Origin: Streptomyces eurythermus | GTDB lineage: Bacteria; Actinomycetota; Actinomycetes; Streptomycetales; Streptomycetaceae | DNA: 64,000 bases | Direction: 5' to 3' | NCBI RefSeq assembly: GCF_014649115.1 | Contig: NZ_BMSK01000001.1 | Location: 124,001 to 188,000, forward strand | In this document: positions 27,277 to 36,129 of the stretch, in pieces | How the letters are laid out: each line of letters begins with the position of its first letter | Numbering within the stretch: the stretch's first letter is position 1 | Notes under the pieces: model-generated | What the model was told of the DNA's origin: nothing | What the model saw: the letters and a program-made list of their open reading frames with translations, nothing else | The model's database searches: none | Program-made: the position numbers and the translations under genes

Positions 27277-28071
27277 ATGCACGGGCCCACCCCGCCCCTG
27301 CCGCTGCCCACCGACCGGTTGCACTTCGCCATGCCGCCCGTGCACGAGTCCGCCGAGGACGAACGCAGACACCGCAAGGAGCGGCTCGCGGGCGCCCTGC
27401 GGATCTTCGGACGGGCGGGGTTCGAGGACGGGGTGTCCGGACACATCACGGCCCGCGACCCGGAGTACACCGACTGCTTCTGGGTCAACCCGTTCGGCAT
27501 GCCCTTCAAGCACGTCACCGTCGGTGATCTGGTCCTCGCCAACCAGGACGGACAGGTGATCGAGGGCCGCTACCACGTCAACCAGGCCGCGTTCACCGTG
27601 CACGCCCAGGTGCACGCCGCCCGCCCCGACGTGGTCGCCGTCGCCCACTGCCACTCCGTGTACGGCCGAGCCCTCGCCGCCCTCGGCGACCTGATCGACC
27701 CCATCACCCAGGAGAGCTGCGCCTTCTACGAGGACCTCGCCCTCTACGACGCCTACACCGGCGTCACCGTCGACGCCGAGGGGGGCCGCCGGATCGCCGC
27801 CGCGCTGGGCTCCCGCAAGGCACTGGTGCTGCGCAACCACGGGCTGCTCACCGTCGGCGACTCGGTGGACGCCGCCGCCTGGTGGTTCCTGTCCCTGGAG
27901 CGGTGCTGCCAGGTGCAGCTGACGGCCAGGGCGGCGGGCCGGCCGGTGCTCATCGACCACAAGGCGGCCGTCACCACCCGCGAACAGCTCGGCGGCGACC
28001 TGGTGGCCTGGATCAACTACCAGCCGCTGTGGCAGGACATCAGCCGCGCCGAACCGGACCTGCTCGGCTGA
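27277..28071 (+). CDS. Class II aldolase/adducin-family protein
   Basis: 264 aa from ATG 27277 with GGAGG upstream. Zinc-type class II aldolase fold: GFEDGVSGHITARDPE, ARPDVVAVAHCHSVYGRA with the metal-ligand His pair, and LRNHGLLTVGDSVDAAAWW with the third His. Family members act on fuculose- or ribulose-phosphates, or are decarboxylases and epimerases; the substrate cannot be read here. Stand-alone gene, divergent from the PPOX-family gene. Confidence 0.88.
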   Translation: MHGPTPPLPLPTDRLHFAMPPVHESAEDERRHRKERLAGALRIFGRAGFEDGVSGHITARDPEYTDCFWVNPFGMPFKHVTVGDLVLANQDGQVIEGRYHVNQAAFTVHAQVHAARPDVVAVAHCHSVYGRALAALGDLIDPITQESCAFYEDLALYDAYTGVTVDAEGGRRIAAALGSRKALVLRNHGLLTVGDSVDAAAWWFLSLERCCQVQLTARAAGRPVLIDHKAAVTTREQLGGDLVAWINYQPLWQDISRAEPDLLG

Positions 28072-28210
28072 GCCGTCCGCGGAGCGGGATTCCCGGGGCC
28101 GGGTCAACACGGCGTTCCCGGGTTCACCCGCACTGACCCGGACCGGCCCCCTCGCAGGCCCCCTCGTACGGCACAATTCGCTGTCGTCACAAGGGAGTTG
28201 CCGAACCGAC

Positions 28211-29587
28211 GTGTGTACCTCGTGTGCCCTGTGTGCTCGGTGCGCCGCGGGTGACGTCGGAGAGGCCGGCGGGGTCGGCAGGGCGTGGGGAAGGCGGGCG
28301 TCGGACGTGGCGGTGCGGGAGGCGGGGACGGACACGGGTGCCGGGGGCACCCACGAGGGCGGCTGCGCCTGCGGGGACTGCCCGTACGGCGCCCGGGAGG
28401 GACACCGGCGCGCCGTCGCCGCGTTCCTGCGCCGGCGCGACGAACTGGCCGCCGGACGGGGGCTGCCGGCGGCCGTGGCCCACTCGGCCTCGGCGTCCCG
28501 CCAGTGGGTGTCCGAGGAACTCACCCAGCGCGCCGAGGCCGTCGCCGGACAGGGCCGCGCCGAGGGCGCGGTCCGGCTCGCCGGGCTGTGGCTGCGCACG
28601 GTGTGCGCGGTGTGGGGTGCCGTCACCGCGCTGCTGCTCGCCGAGGCGCTCACCGCGACCGGCGCGGGCTGGACCGGTGCCCGCACCGCGGCCCTGCTCG
28701 CCGCGCTCGCCGTCGCCGGGGCGCTGACCGCCGCCTGCCTTCTCCACCGGGCGCACGGCGGAGCGCTCGCTCCGCTGATCGGCGAGGACAATCGCATCTC
28801 CACCTCCCGTACCGTCGCCGCCTGCTGGGTGCTGTTCCTCGGCTATGCCGTCCTGCTGCTGTCCCTCCGCCTGGCCGCCGCCTCCGGCCCCGCCGAACGC
28901 GACGCGCTGATCGACGGCCTCGCTCTGGCACACGGCGCGGGCGCGGTGACCGTCCTCGCCGTCGTGTGCGCCGTCGCCGTCCTGGTCCGCCGGGTCGTGG
29001 CCTCGCGCCTCCACACCCAGCGGCTGCAGAAGGTGCCGGCCCACCGGCCGCGCGCCGCCGACCTGCTCACCGACGACTCCGGCCGGGGCGCCTTCACCGA
29101 CATCCAGTACCTCGCCGTCACCGCCGTCGCCCTGCTGTTCGCCGCCGTACGGCTGGCCCGCCGCCCTGACCGGCTGCCCGACCTGCCCTGGGGCCTGGGC
29201 GTGGTCGTCCTGATCTCGGCGGCGACCTACCTGGCCGGCAAGTACGCCGAGGGCGGCCGGCCGGTGATCCACTCGGTGGTTCGCGCCCGGGAGCCCGGCG
29301 ACCTCGACGGCCCGGTCCGCACCGGCGACGACATCGAGATCCGGGGCAGCGGCTTCGTCCCGCCCGGCGCCCAGAGCGCCGACCGGCTCTCCCGGACGGT
29401 CGTCCGCATCGGCGCCGTCGACGTCCACGTCCCCCTGATCCCCGTCACCGGAGGCTTCCGCAATCCCACGGACACCACCCTGACCGTGCCCGTACCCGCG
29501 GACGTGGAGCCCGGAGCGGTGGACGTCCAGGTGGTGACGGCGGCCGGGGTGACGACGAACCGGTACCCGCTCCAGGTGACGGAGTGA
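28211..29587 (+). CDS. Polytopic membrane protein with C-terminal IPT/TIG-like domain
   Basis: 458 aa from GTG 28211 (AAGGGAG upstream, rather distant); GTG 28307 is an alternative. The first 11 codons would encode CxxCxxCxxC and a second CxCxxC follows near residue 52, so the N-terminus may bind metal if the upstream start is right. About six membrane segments lie between residues 120 and 345. The last 110 residues look like an immunoglobulin-like TIG domain (DIEIRGSGFVPPGA, TLTVPVPADVEPGAVDV, GVTTNRYPLQV). I do not recognise the family or function. Confidence 0.8.
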   Translation: MCTSCALCARCAAGDVGEAGGVGRAWGRRASDVAVREAGTDTGAGGTHEGGCACGDCPYGAREGHRRAVAAFLRRRDELAAGRGLPAAVAHSASASRQWVSEELTQRAEAVAGQGRAEGAVRLAGLWLRTVCAVWGAVTALLLAEALTATGAGWTGARTAALLAALAVAGALTAACLLHRAHGGALAPLIGEDNRISTSRTVAACWVLFLGYAVLLLSLRLAAASGPAERDALIDGLALAHGAGAVTVLAVVCAVAVLVRRVVASRLHTQRLQKVPAHRPRAADLLTDDSGRGAFTDIQYLAVTAVALLFAAVRLARRPDRLPDLPWGLGVVVLISAATYLAGKYAEGGRPVIHSVVRAREPGDLDGPVRTGDDIEIRGSGFVPPGAQSADRLSRTVVRIGAVDVHVPLIPVTGGFRNPTDTTLTVPVPADVEPGAVDVQVVTAAGVTTNRYPLQVTE

Positions 29588-29710
29588 GGGGCGGGTTCGC
29601 CGCGGAGGGCCGAAATCCGGAAAATCATCTAGGACAGGATTGAACGGGCTCCCTTCGTCATACGTATCGTCACATCAGGGGGCACTGCGGGTGAAAGGCG
29701 GCTTGTAGCG

Positions 29711-30235
29711 ATGACTCAAGGCATGCGGACGGATACGCGCATTCCCCGGCTGAACGAGCCCCGCGGCCTTCGGGACACCGCCACCCACTACGCCCTGCTG
29801 CCGCTGCGCCTCTTCCTGGGTGCCACCTTCGTCTACGCCGGCCTGGACAAGCTCACCGACAGTGCCTTCATGCACTCCGCCGGCGCCGGCTCGATCGGTG
29901 ACACCATGCGCGCCGCCCGCGGTTCCGCCGCGATCCCCGCCCTGATCGACCTGGCCCTGAAGAGCCCGGTCGGCTTCGGCTACGCCATCGCGCTCGGTGA
30001 GCTGGCCGTCGGCATCGCCACCCTGCTCGGTCTCCTCGGCCGCCTCGCCGCGCTCGGCGGCGCGCTGATCTCGCTCAGCCTCTGGCTGACGGTGAGCTGG
30101 GCCACCACCCCCTACTACTACGGCAACGACCTCGCCTACCTCATGGCCTGGCTCCCCCTGATCCTCGCCGGCGCGCCCTACTTCTCCGTGGACGCGGCCT
30201 GGCGGGCCCGGCGGTGGCCCGGCGGCTACCGCTGA
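29711..30235 (+). CDS. DoxX-family membrane protein
   Basis: 174 aa from ATG 29711 with AAAGGCGG upstream. Four membrane segments in the DoxX pattern: LRLFLGATFVYAGLDKL, GFGYAIALGELAVGIATLLG, LAALGGALISLSLWLTV and DLAYLMAWLPLILAGA. DoxX proteins take part in quinone-linked sulfur or redox-stress chemistry; the substrate is unknown. It overlaps the end of the convergent small membrane gene by 10 bp. Confidence 0.88.
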   Translation: MTQGMRTDTRIPRLNEPRGLRDTATHYALLPLRLFLGATFVYAGLDKLTDSAFMHSAGAGSIGDTMRAARGSAAIPALIDLALKSPVGFGYAIALGELAVGIATLLGLLGRLAALGGALISLSLWLTVSWATTPYYYGNDLAYLMAWLPLILAGAPYFSVDAAWRARRWPGGYR

Positions 30236-30441
30236 CCCTCCTCGGCGCCGCCCCGCCCGCGTATCGCCCGGGTCAGCAGGGCCGTGGCGCCGGCCAGACA
30301 CAGGCCGCCCACCACCAGCGGAACCACCAGGAACCACGGGGTGTCCCACAGGCCGCCCGCGTCCCCCGCGTAGACCACGGCGGTGGCGGTCAGGAAGAGC
30401 CCGGCGACCAGCCTCCCGGGCTGAAACTCATGACGCAGCAC
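30226..30441 (-). CDS. Small two-helix membrane protein
   Basis: 71 aa from ATG 30441. Two membrane segments (LVAGLFLTATAVVYAG; FLVVPLVVGGLCLAGATALL) separated by GGLWDTPW, with a charged C-terminus. It overlaps the 3' end of the PspC/LiaF-like gene by 14 bp, so it is probably translationally coupled and part of the same envelope-stress unit. I do not recognise a named family. Confidence 0.8.
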   Translation of the reverse strand: MLRHEFQPGRLVAGLFLTATAVVYAGDAGGLWDTPWFLVVPLVVGGLCLAGATALLTRAIRGRGGAEEGQR

Positions 30442-31924
30442 GGCTGACCTCCACCTGTCCCATTCCTACGCCGAGCGTGAGATCCAGCGTCCCCGGCGTC
30501 CGGGACGCTCCGGCCGTGCCCTTGGCCGGTGCCAGCGTCACGTTCCGATGCCTGCCGGGCCGCACGTCCACGTCCTCTCCACGGTCCCCGGGCAACCGGA
30601 TGTCGCCCACCCCCACGTCCAGGTCCATCCGCACGGTCACATCCGCCGGCACGATCACCTTCAGGTTTCCCGCGCCCACCCGGGCGTCCGTGGCGACCGT
30701 CTGCCCGGGGGCCGGGTGCACCCGGGTCAGGTCCAGCGTGCCCCGCCCCGTGCCGAGGTCGTACTCGGACCGCACCTGGGCCACCGCGGCCGGCTTCCAG
30801 GTCGCCTCCTTCCAGTCCGTGGTGATGTCCCGGGGCAGCGCCGCCGCCCCGGCGAGCAGGGCCGCCGTGACCAGCGCCCAGAACACCGTCCCGGCTCCCG
30901 TCCGGCCCAGGAACGCGCTGAGTGCCATGCCCAGTCCGAACACCGCCAGCGCGCAGGCCAGACCGGTCTGCAGATCGGTGCCGAGCGGGTGCGTGTGCCA
31001 GCCGGACCAGGTGCCCAGGCCGCCCGCCAGCAGGGCGAGCAGGAACACCCAGCCGCCGATCCAGCGCGGGCCGCGCGGTCTCGGGGGCTCGGCCGCCGGC
31101 GGGGGTATCGCCCCGGGGTGTGTCCAGGGGGTGGCGATGCCGACGTCCAGGACCGAGGTGAGGTCCCGTCCGCGGGCGTCGCCGGGACCCCACAGATAGC
31201 CGGTGCCGCCGACATGGGTGCCGTCCTTGACGATCGGGTCACGCCACCAGGAGGGGTAGAAGGTGACGACCGGCGGCGCCTGGGCCTCCGGCGGCGCGTC
31301 GGCGGCGGCCTGCGCCGCCAGCGGATCGTGATCGGTGGCACCACGGCGTCTCGACCAGTACCCCGCGCCCGCGAGCAGCAGCGAGAGCACCGTGGCGAAC
31401 GCCAGCACCCCGCCGTTTCTCAGCATCGTCAGGAAGATCCCGCAGCCGACCAGCGCGAACAGGACCGCGGCCAGCGCCTGGCCGTCGACCCGGCCCGTGA
31501 ACAGCTTGCGGACCTCGTTCTCCTCCTCGTCCTCGTATGGCACCAGCAGCCAGGCGAAGCCGTAGAAGATGAGGCCCAGGCCGCCCGTCGCGGACAGCAC
31601 GGCCAGCGTGATCCGGAAGATCACCGGGTCCATGTCGGTCTGCCGCCCCAGACCCGCGCACACGCCCGCGATCATCTTGTGCCCGCGGTCGCGCCGGAAC
31701 CGCTCGGGAAGCCGGGGGCTCTCCCGCGGCTCCGGCTCCTGCGCGGGGGAAGGGGCGCCGCCGTGGGAACGGGGGCGGAAGCCGGGGTGGGCGGGGGAGC
31801 CGGGGCCGGCCGCTCCGCTCTCTCCCGTCGCGGCGGGCGCGGCATCCGTCGGCCCGGTGCCCGGGGCCGGGCGCGGGCCGGGGCCGGGTCCCGGACCCGT
31901 CGCGGCGTGCTCGTGATCGGTCAT
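30428..31924 (-). CDS. PspC-domain membrane protein with LiaF-like C-terminus
   Basis: 498 aa from ATG 31924. A Pro/Gly-rich cytoplasmic N-terminus leads to a PspC domain (IAGVCAGLGRQTDMDPVIFRITLAVLS), several membrane segments, and a C-terminal beta-rich repeat domain (LDLTRVHPAPGQTVATD, GVGDIRLPGDRGEDVDV). That domain resembles the LiaF/DUF4097 C-terminus, which sits outside or at the membrane. LiaF-type proteins restrain LiaSR-type two-component systems. The divergent PspC histidine kinase and LuxR regulator at 32146-34163 are its likely partners. Confidence 0.88.
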   Translation of the reverse strand: MTDHEHAATGPGPGPGPRPAPGTGPTDAAPAATGESGAAGPGSPAHPGFRPRSHGGAPSPAQEPEPRESPRLPERFRRDRGHKMIAGVCAGLGRQTDMDPVIFRITLAVLSATGGLGLIFYGFAWLLVPYEDEEENEVRKLFTGRVDGQALAAVLFALVGCGIFLTMLRNGGVLAFATVLSLLLAGAGYWSRRRGATDHDPLAAQAAADAPPEAQAPPVVTFYPSWWRDPIVKDGTHVGGTGYLWGPGDARGRDLTSVLDVGIATPWTHPGAIPPPAAEPPRPRGPRWIGGWVFLLALLAGGLGTWSGWHTHPLGTDLQTGLACALAVFGLGMALSAFLGRTGAGTVFWALVTAALLAGAAALPRDITTDWKEATWKPAAVAQVRSEYDLGTGRGTLDLTRVHPAPGQTVATDARVGAGNLKVIVPADVTVRMDLDVGVGDIRLPGDRGEDVDVRPGRHRNVTLAPAKGTAGASRTPGTLDLTLGVGMGQVEVSRAAS

Positions 31925-32145
31925 GCGTCCATGGTGACCGCCCGGCCGCCCCGGCGGCAGTCGGGACGACCCTGGGCCAACCCTGAAATCGTCCCTGAGG
32001 CGGGGCGGGGAAGCGTTCGAGCGGCGCGGACCGCCGGGCGACACCGCAGGGGCCGCCCACCCGGACCGGTCCCGACGGAAGATCAGGGGTGTCTCCGGGG
32101 CCGACCCTGATGCTCCGCCCCGCCGCCCGTGTGACCATCGTTGGC
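31925..32145. promoter_or_regulatory. Divergent control region of the PspC/Lia-like module
   Basis: 221 bp between the LiaF-like and kinase starts. The word CCCTG(A/G) preceded by GA or AA recurs at about 31970, 31980, 31992 and 32104. These iterated sites may bind the module's own LuxR-type regulator. No clear -35/-10 pair. Confidence 0.35.
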
Positions 32146-33435
32146 ATGCCGGAAGCCGCAAGCCTGCCACTCGACGACCCGCGGCCCCCGCGCAAGCTCT
32201 ACCGCAGCAGCGACGGACGCTGGCTCGGCGGAGTGGCGCGAGGGCTCGCCGGGCATCTCGGGCTGCCCGTCGTCTGGGTGCGGCTCGTCTTCGCCGGCCT
32301 GCTCATGGCCGACGGTCTCGGAGCGCTGCTCTACGCCGCGTTCTGGTTCTTCGTCCCGCTCGGCATCGGCGGCGTCGGCGACCAGAAGCCCTCGCCGGTG
32401 GGAGCGGAGACCACACCGGACGGCCGGCGCAGACTGAAGGCCCGCAGACCGGACCGGGGGCAGATCGCCGCCCTGCTCCTCATGGTCATCGTCTCCATGA
32501 TCTTCGTGCGCAGCGTCAACCTCGGCAGCGCGACCAAGGCGTATCTGGTGCCCGCCGTGCTCGTCGCGGCCGGTGTCGCCCTCGTGTGGCGCCAGGCGGA
32601 CAACGCCCGCCGGGCCCGCTGGGTCGAGGCAGGCCGGCGGCGCCGCACCCTCTCCCTGCTGCGCGCGGCCGGTGGCGTCCTGCTCGTGACGGCCGGGGTC
32701 ACGGCCGTCTTCGTCCTCCAGGGATCGACCGCTCACCTGGGCGCGGTCCTGCAGGCCGCGCTCGCCGTCCTCGTCGGCATCACCCTGCTCGCCGGTCCCT
32801 ACCTGGTCCGCATGACCCAGGACCTCTCCGAGGAACGCCTGATGCGCATCCGCGCCCAGGAGCGCGCCGAGGTGGCCGCCCACGTCCACGACTCCGTGCT
32901 GCACACCCTCACCCTGATCCAGCGCAACGCCGAGAACGCGGGCGAGGTGCGCCGCCTCGCCCGCGCCCAGGAACGCGACCTGCGCACCTGGCTGTACAAG
33001 CCGGAGGGCACCGGCAAGGACGAGGACGACGAGCCGGACACGGTCGCCGAGGCGGTGCGGCGCAACGCCGCGGAGGTGGAGGACAAGCACGGCGTGCCCA
33101 TCGAGGTCGTCATCGTCGGCGACTGCCCGCTGGACGAGAGGACCGCAGCACAGATGCAGGCCGCGCGCGAGGCCATGGTGAACGCCGCCAAGTACGGTGG
33201 CGAGGGCGGTGCCGTACAGGTCTACGCCGAAGTCGAGGGGAAATCGGTCTTCGTGTCCGTGCGGGACCGCGGTCCCGGCTTCGACCTCGACGCGATACCC
33301 GCCGACCGCATGGGTGTCAGAGAATCGATCATCGGCCGCATGGAGCGCCACGGCGGCACGGCCCGGCTGCGGGCGGTGCCCGACGGCGGCACCGAGGTCG
33401 AGCTGGAGATGGAGAGGGCGGAGAAGACGTCATGA
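32146..33435 (+). CDS. PspC-domain histidine kinase (LiaS/DesK-like)
   Basis: 429 aa from ATG 32146; no strong ribosome site, so leaderless initiation is possible. N-terminal PspC domain (WLGGVARGLAGHLGLPVVWV), about five membrane segments to residue 230, then a HisKA_3-type dimerisation helix with the phospho-acceptor His in AAHVHDSVLHTLTLI. The ATPase domain has REAMVNAAKYGG and VSVRDRGPGFDLD. Its stop overlaps the regulator ATG (ATGA). Together with the divergent LiaF-like gene it forms an envelope-stress sensing unit (inference from family and layout). Confidence 0.93.
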   Translation: MPEAASLPLDDPRPPRKLYRSSDGRWLGGVARGLAGHLGLPVVWVRLVFAGLLMADGLGALLYAAFWFFVPLGIGGVGDQKPSPVGAETTPDGRRRLKARRPDRGQIAALLLMVIVSMIFVRSVNLGSATKAYLVPAVLVAAGVALVWRQADNARRARWVEAGRRRRTLSLLRAAGGVLLVTAGVTAVFVLQGSTAHLGAVLQAALAVLVGITLLAGPYLVRMTQDLSEERLMRIRAQERAEVAAHVHDSVLHTLTLIQRNAENAGEVRRLARAQERDLRTWLYKPEGTGKDEDDEPDTVAEAVRRNAAEVEDKHGVPIEVVIVGDCPLDERTAAQMQAAREAMVNAAKYGGEGGAVQVYAEVEGKSVFVSVRDRGPGFDLDAIPADRMGVRESIIGRMERHGGTARLRAVPDGGTEVELEMERAEKTS

Positions 33436-34163
33436 GCGACGCGACCGAGGCGAACGGCACGGTGGGGGCGGCGGAGGGCCGGACAGGTGCCGGCGCGGAC
33501 GGGCGGCATGTGCGGGTGGTGCTCGTGGACGACCACCGGATGTTCCGCACCGGCGTCCAGGCCGAGATCGGCCAGACCGCCGAGACCGGCGTCGAGGTGG
33601 TCGGCGAGGCGGCGGACGTCGACCAGGCGGTCGCGGTCATCACCGCCACCCGGCCCGAGGTGGTCCTCCTCGACGTGCACCTCCCGGGCGGCGGCGGAGT
33701 CGAGGTGCTGCGCCGGTGCGCGGCGCTGACGGCCGACGCCGAGCGGCCCGTCCGCTTCCTCGCGCTGTCCGTGTCGGACGCCGCCGAGGACGTGATCGGG
33801 GTGATCCGCGGCGGCGCCCGCGGCTATGTCACCAAGACCATCACCGGTGCCGACCTGATCGACTCGATCTTCCGCGTCCAGGAGGGCGACGCCGTCTTCT
33901 CCCCGCGGCTGGCCGGGTTCGTGCTGGACGCCTTCGCCTCCACCGACGCCCCGCCCGTGGACGAGGACCTGGACCGCCTCACCCAGCGGGAACGCGAGGT
34001 GCTGCGCCTGATCGCCCGGGGCTACGCCTACAAGGAGATCGCCAAGCAGCTGTTCATCTCGGTGAAAACGGTCGAGTCCCATGTCTCGGCGGTCCTGCGC
34101 AAGCTCCAGCTGTCCAACCGGCACGAGCTGACCCGCTGGGCGACCGCGCGCCGGCTGGTCTGA
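33432..34163 (+). CDS. LuxR/NarL-family response regulator (LiaR-like)
   Basis: 243 aa, ATG 33432 overlapping the kinase stop. The first 25 residues are a Gly/Ala extension. Receiver domain: VVLVDDHRMFRTGV, phospho-acceptor Asp in VVLLDVHLPGGGG, YVTKTITGADL. C-terminal helix-turn-helix: LTQREREVLRLIARGYAYKE and ISVKTVESHVSAVLRKL. Cognate partner of the PspC kinase. It probably regulates its own divergent promoter region and cell-envelope genes. Confidence 0.95.
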   Translation: MSDATEANGTVGAAEGRTGAGADGRHVRVVLVDDHRMFRTGVQAEIGQTAETGVEVVGEAADVDQAVAVITATRPEVVLLDVHLPGGGGVEVLRRCAALTADAERPVRFLALSVSDAAEDVIGVIRGGARGYVTKTITGADLIDSIFRVQEGDAVFSPRLAGFVLDAFASTDAPPVDEDLDRLTQREREVLRLIARGYAYKEIAKQLFISVKTVESHVSAVLRKLQLSNRHELTRWATARRLV

Positions 34164-34191
34164 CCCCTACGGGCCCGCCCGTCCCCGTCCC

Positions 34192-35250
34192 TCAGGCCAC
34201 CCTGGTCGCCCCCGCGAACGGCATCTGGCCGATCGGGTCCAAGCGGACCGGAGCCGACGGGTTGGGGGCGTGGATCATCCGGCCGCCGCCCACGTAGATG
34301 CCGACGTGGCTGATGCCCGGGTAGAAGAACACCAGGTCGCCCGGGCGCAGCTCCGAGCGGGAGATCCGCCGGCCCGCGTCGATCTGGGCGTAGGAGGTGC
34401 GCGGCAGGGAGAGACCGGCGGCGCGGTAGGCGGCCTGGACCAGGCCCGAGCAGTCGAAGGCGTTCGGGCCGGTGGCACCCCACACATAGGGGCTGCCGAG
34501 CTTGCCGTAGGCGTAGGCGACGGCCATCGCCGCGCGCCCGCTGGGGGCCGGGACGGATCCGGCCCGCTCCAGCGGCTCCCGCGGATCGGCGGCCGACCGG
34601 GAGACGCGTTCCTCCGGGGCGCCGGTGATCGCGTCGCGTTGGCGCGGAGACAGCCGGGCGAGCAGCCGCCGGGCCTCGTCCAGCTTGCCGGTGACGGTCT
34701 TCTTGTGCCGGCGCAGCTCGGCCTGCCGGGACCGCAGCGACTTCACCTCGACGCGTGCGGCCCCGCGCAGCCGCTCGATCTCCCGCAACTGCCGCCGGAC
34801 CTGTGACACCGCGGCGGCCTGCCGGTCGCCGGCCCGCTCGGCGAGGGCGGCACCGTCCAGGTACCGGTCGGGGTCGCTGGACAGGGCCAGTTGCCAGGCC
34901 GGGGCGATCGCGCCGTCCCGGTACTGCGCCGCCGCGATCGAGCCCAGGGCGTTCCGGACCGTGTTCAGCCTCTGCTGTCTGCGGGCGGTCTCGTCCTGCA
35001 GCGCGCTCAGCCGCCGCTGGGCCGCGTCCGCCTCCTCCTTGGCCCCGTCGTACTTCTCGGTCGCGGCCTCGGCGTCCCGGTACAACGCCGCGACCCTGGC
35101 CTTGACCTGGGACGGAGTCGGCTGGGGCGCGGCGTGTCCCGTGCCGTCGAAGCAGGTCGCGGCGGCCGCGCCCGCCAGGGCGAGTGTGGCGGCCGTCCGG
35201 ACCGTATGGCCGGTGAGCGGGCGTTGCGGGGGCTTGCGGTGGGCTGCCAC
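34192..35250 (-). CDS. Secreted NlpC/P60 cell-wall endopeptidase (1)
   Basis: 352 aa from ATG 35250. N-terminal signal peptide (TAATLALAGAAAATC...), a coiled-coil region at about 45-205 rich in Gln, Arg and Glu, and a C-terminal NlpC/P60 domain: GSPYVWGATGPNAFDCSGL with catalytic Cys, SYAQIDAGRRISRSEL, GDLVFFYPGISHVGIYV with catalytic His, ending AGATRVA. Such enzymes cut stem peptides of peptidoglycan. Convergent with the LuxR regulator gene (28 bp between stops). Confidence 0.93.
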   Translation of the reverse strand: MAAHRKPPQRPLTGHTVRTAATLALAGAAAATCFDGTGHAAPQPTPSQVKARVAALYRDAEAATEKYDGAKEEADAAQRRLSALQDETARRQQRLNTVRNALGSIAAAQYRDGAIAPAWQLALSSDPDRYLDGAALAERAGDRQAAAVSQVRRQLREIERLRGAARVEVKSLRSRQAELRRHKKTVTGKLDEARRLLARLSPRQRDAITGAPEERVSRSAADPREPLERAGSVPAPSGRAAMAVAYAYGKLGSPYVWGATGPNAFDCSGLVQAAYRAAGLSLPRTSYAQIDAGRRISRSELRPGDLVFFYPGISHVGIYVGGGRMIHAPNPSAPVRLDPIGQMPFAGATRVA

Positions 35251-35724
35251 CTGGAACCGTCACGTCCTTCCTACGACTCGTACCACCGAGCGGTCGGTAC
35301 GCGCCCCGCGGCGGCCCGTACAGGGGGAGTGGCCGCCGCCGGGCCTGTCTCGGCGGTGGTGGCCGGTTGCCGCGGGCGGCAATGGGGAGCCGGTCACCTG
35401 GGGGAGGACGCTAAAACGGATGGTGACGGGTGGGTAACGCAGTGTGCGGAACTGGTTCCCGTCGGCCGATGTGTGACCGTATGGGATCACCTGGCTGTTC
35501 CGGAGTCGTCGCCTTCGCGGAGCGTGGTGATCAAAGAGGGGAAACGGTTACTGGCGGGGGTGTTGGGGTGCTATGGGGCGGATTTATGCATGATCGCTGC
35601 GGAGTTCGGGAGGTGGGGGAGCAGGAGGCGGGTGGCGAGCCGTCCGCAGGGCCGTTCGTGGGGCGGAGGTGGCGGCGGGGGTCGGTGGCCGGGTGGTGGG
35701 CGGGCGCTCGTTAGGCTCCGGCTC
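35251..35724. other. 474-bp divergent gap upstream of NlpC/P60 (1)
   Basis: No credible gene; apparent ORFs have poor codon pattern. On the hydrolase side, GATCACC (35485-35491) and GGTGATC (35526-35532) form a 7-bp inverted repeat 34 nt apart. I looked for a c-di-AMP riboswitch, common before such hydrolases, and did not see its conserved core. A TAGGCT box at 35712-35717 lies 7 nt before the next ATG and may give a leaderless transcript. Confidence 0.45.
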
Positions 35725-36078
35725 ATGGACGTACTCATCCATCTCTTCGTCGGCCTGCACATCATCGGAATCGCCGCGCTGCTCGGCGGTTTCCTCACCC
35801 AGATGAAGGCGATGGGCCAGGGCACGGCCCGGTTCGTGCCCGGGATGCTGCATGGCGCGCTCACCATGCTGGTCACCGGTGTGGTTCTGGTCGGGCTCAA
35901 CCAGGCCGACGACCACCACCTCAACAACATCAAGCTCGGGGTGAAGCTGGCCCTGCTGATCGTGATCCTGGGCCTCGTCTACGTGAAGCGCGACGAGGAG
36001 CGGATCGACAAGGGCGTCTTCGGACTGGTCGGCCTGCTGACCATGGCCAACATCTTCATCGCCGTCCTCTGGACCTGA
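35725..36078 (+). CDS. Small integral membrane protein
   Basis: 117 aa from ATG 35725. Four predicted membrane segments: LIHLFVGLHIIGIAALLGGF, GALTMLVTGVVLVGL, KLGVKLALLIVILGLVY and FGLVGLLTMANIFIAVLW. A conserved-looking LNNIKLGVKLALL precedes segment three. Resembles widely distributed four-helix actinobacterial proteins of unknown function. The start is supported by a TAnnnT box 7 nt upstream. Confidence 0.8.
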   Translation: MDVLIHLFVGLHIIGIAALLGGFLTQMKAMGQGTARFVPGMLHGALTMLVTGVVLVGLNQADDHHLNNIKLGVKLALLIVILGLVYVKRDEERIDKGVFGLVGLLTMANIFIAVLWT

Positions 36079-36129
36079 TCCCCGGTATGCCCCGTCGCGG
36101 CTCCGGCATCGGGCGCAGCCGCGCGTCGC

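Noticed and set aside
35251..35600. c-di-AMP riboswitch before NlpC/P60 (1)
   Set aside because: None of the conserved core words (GGGGACCCA, GTGAATC, ACAGCTAACC) could be found.
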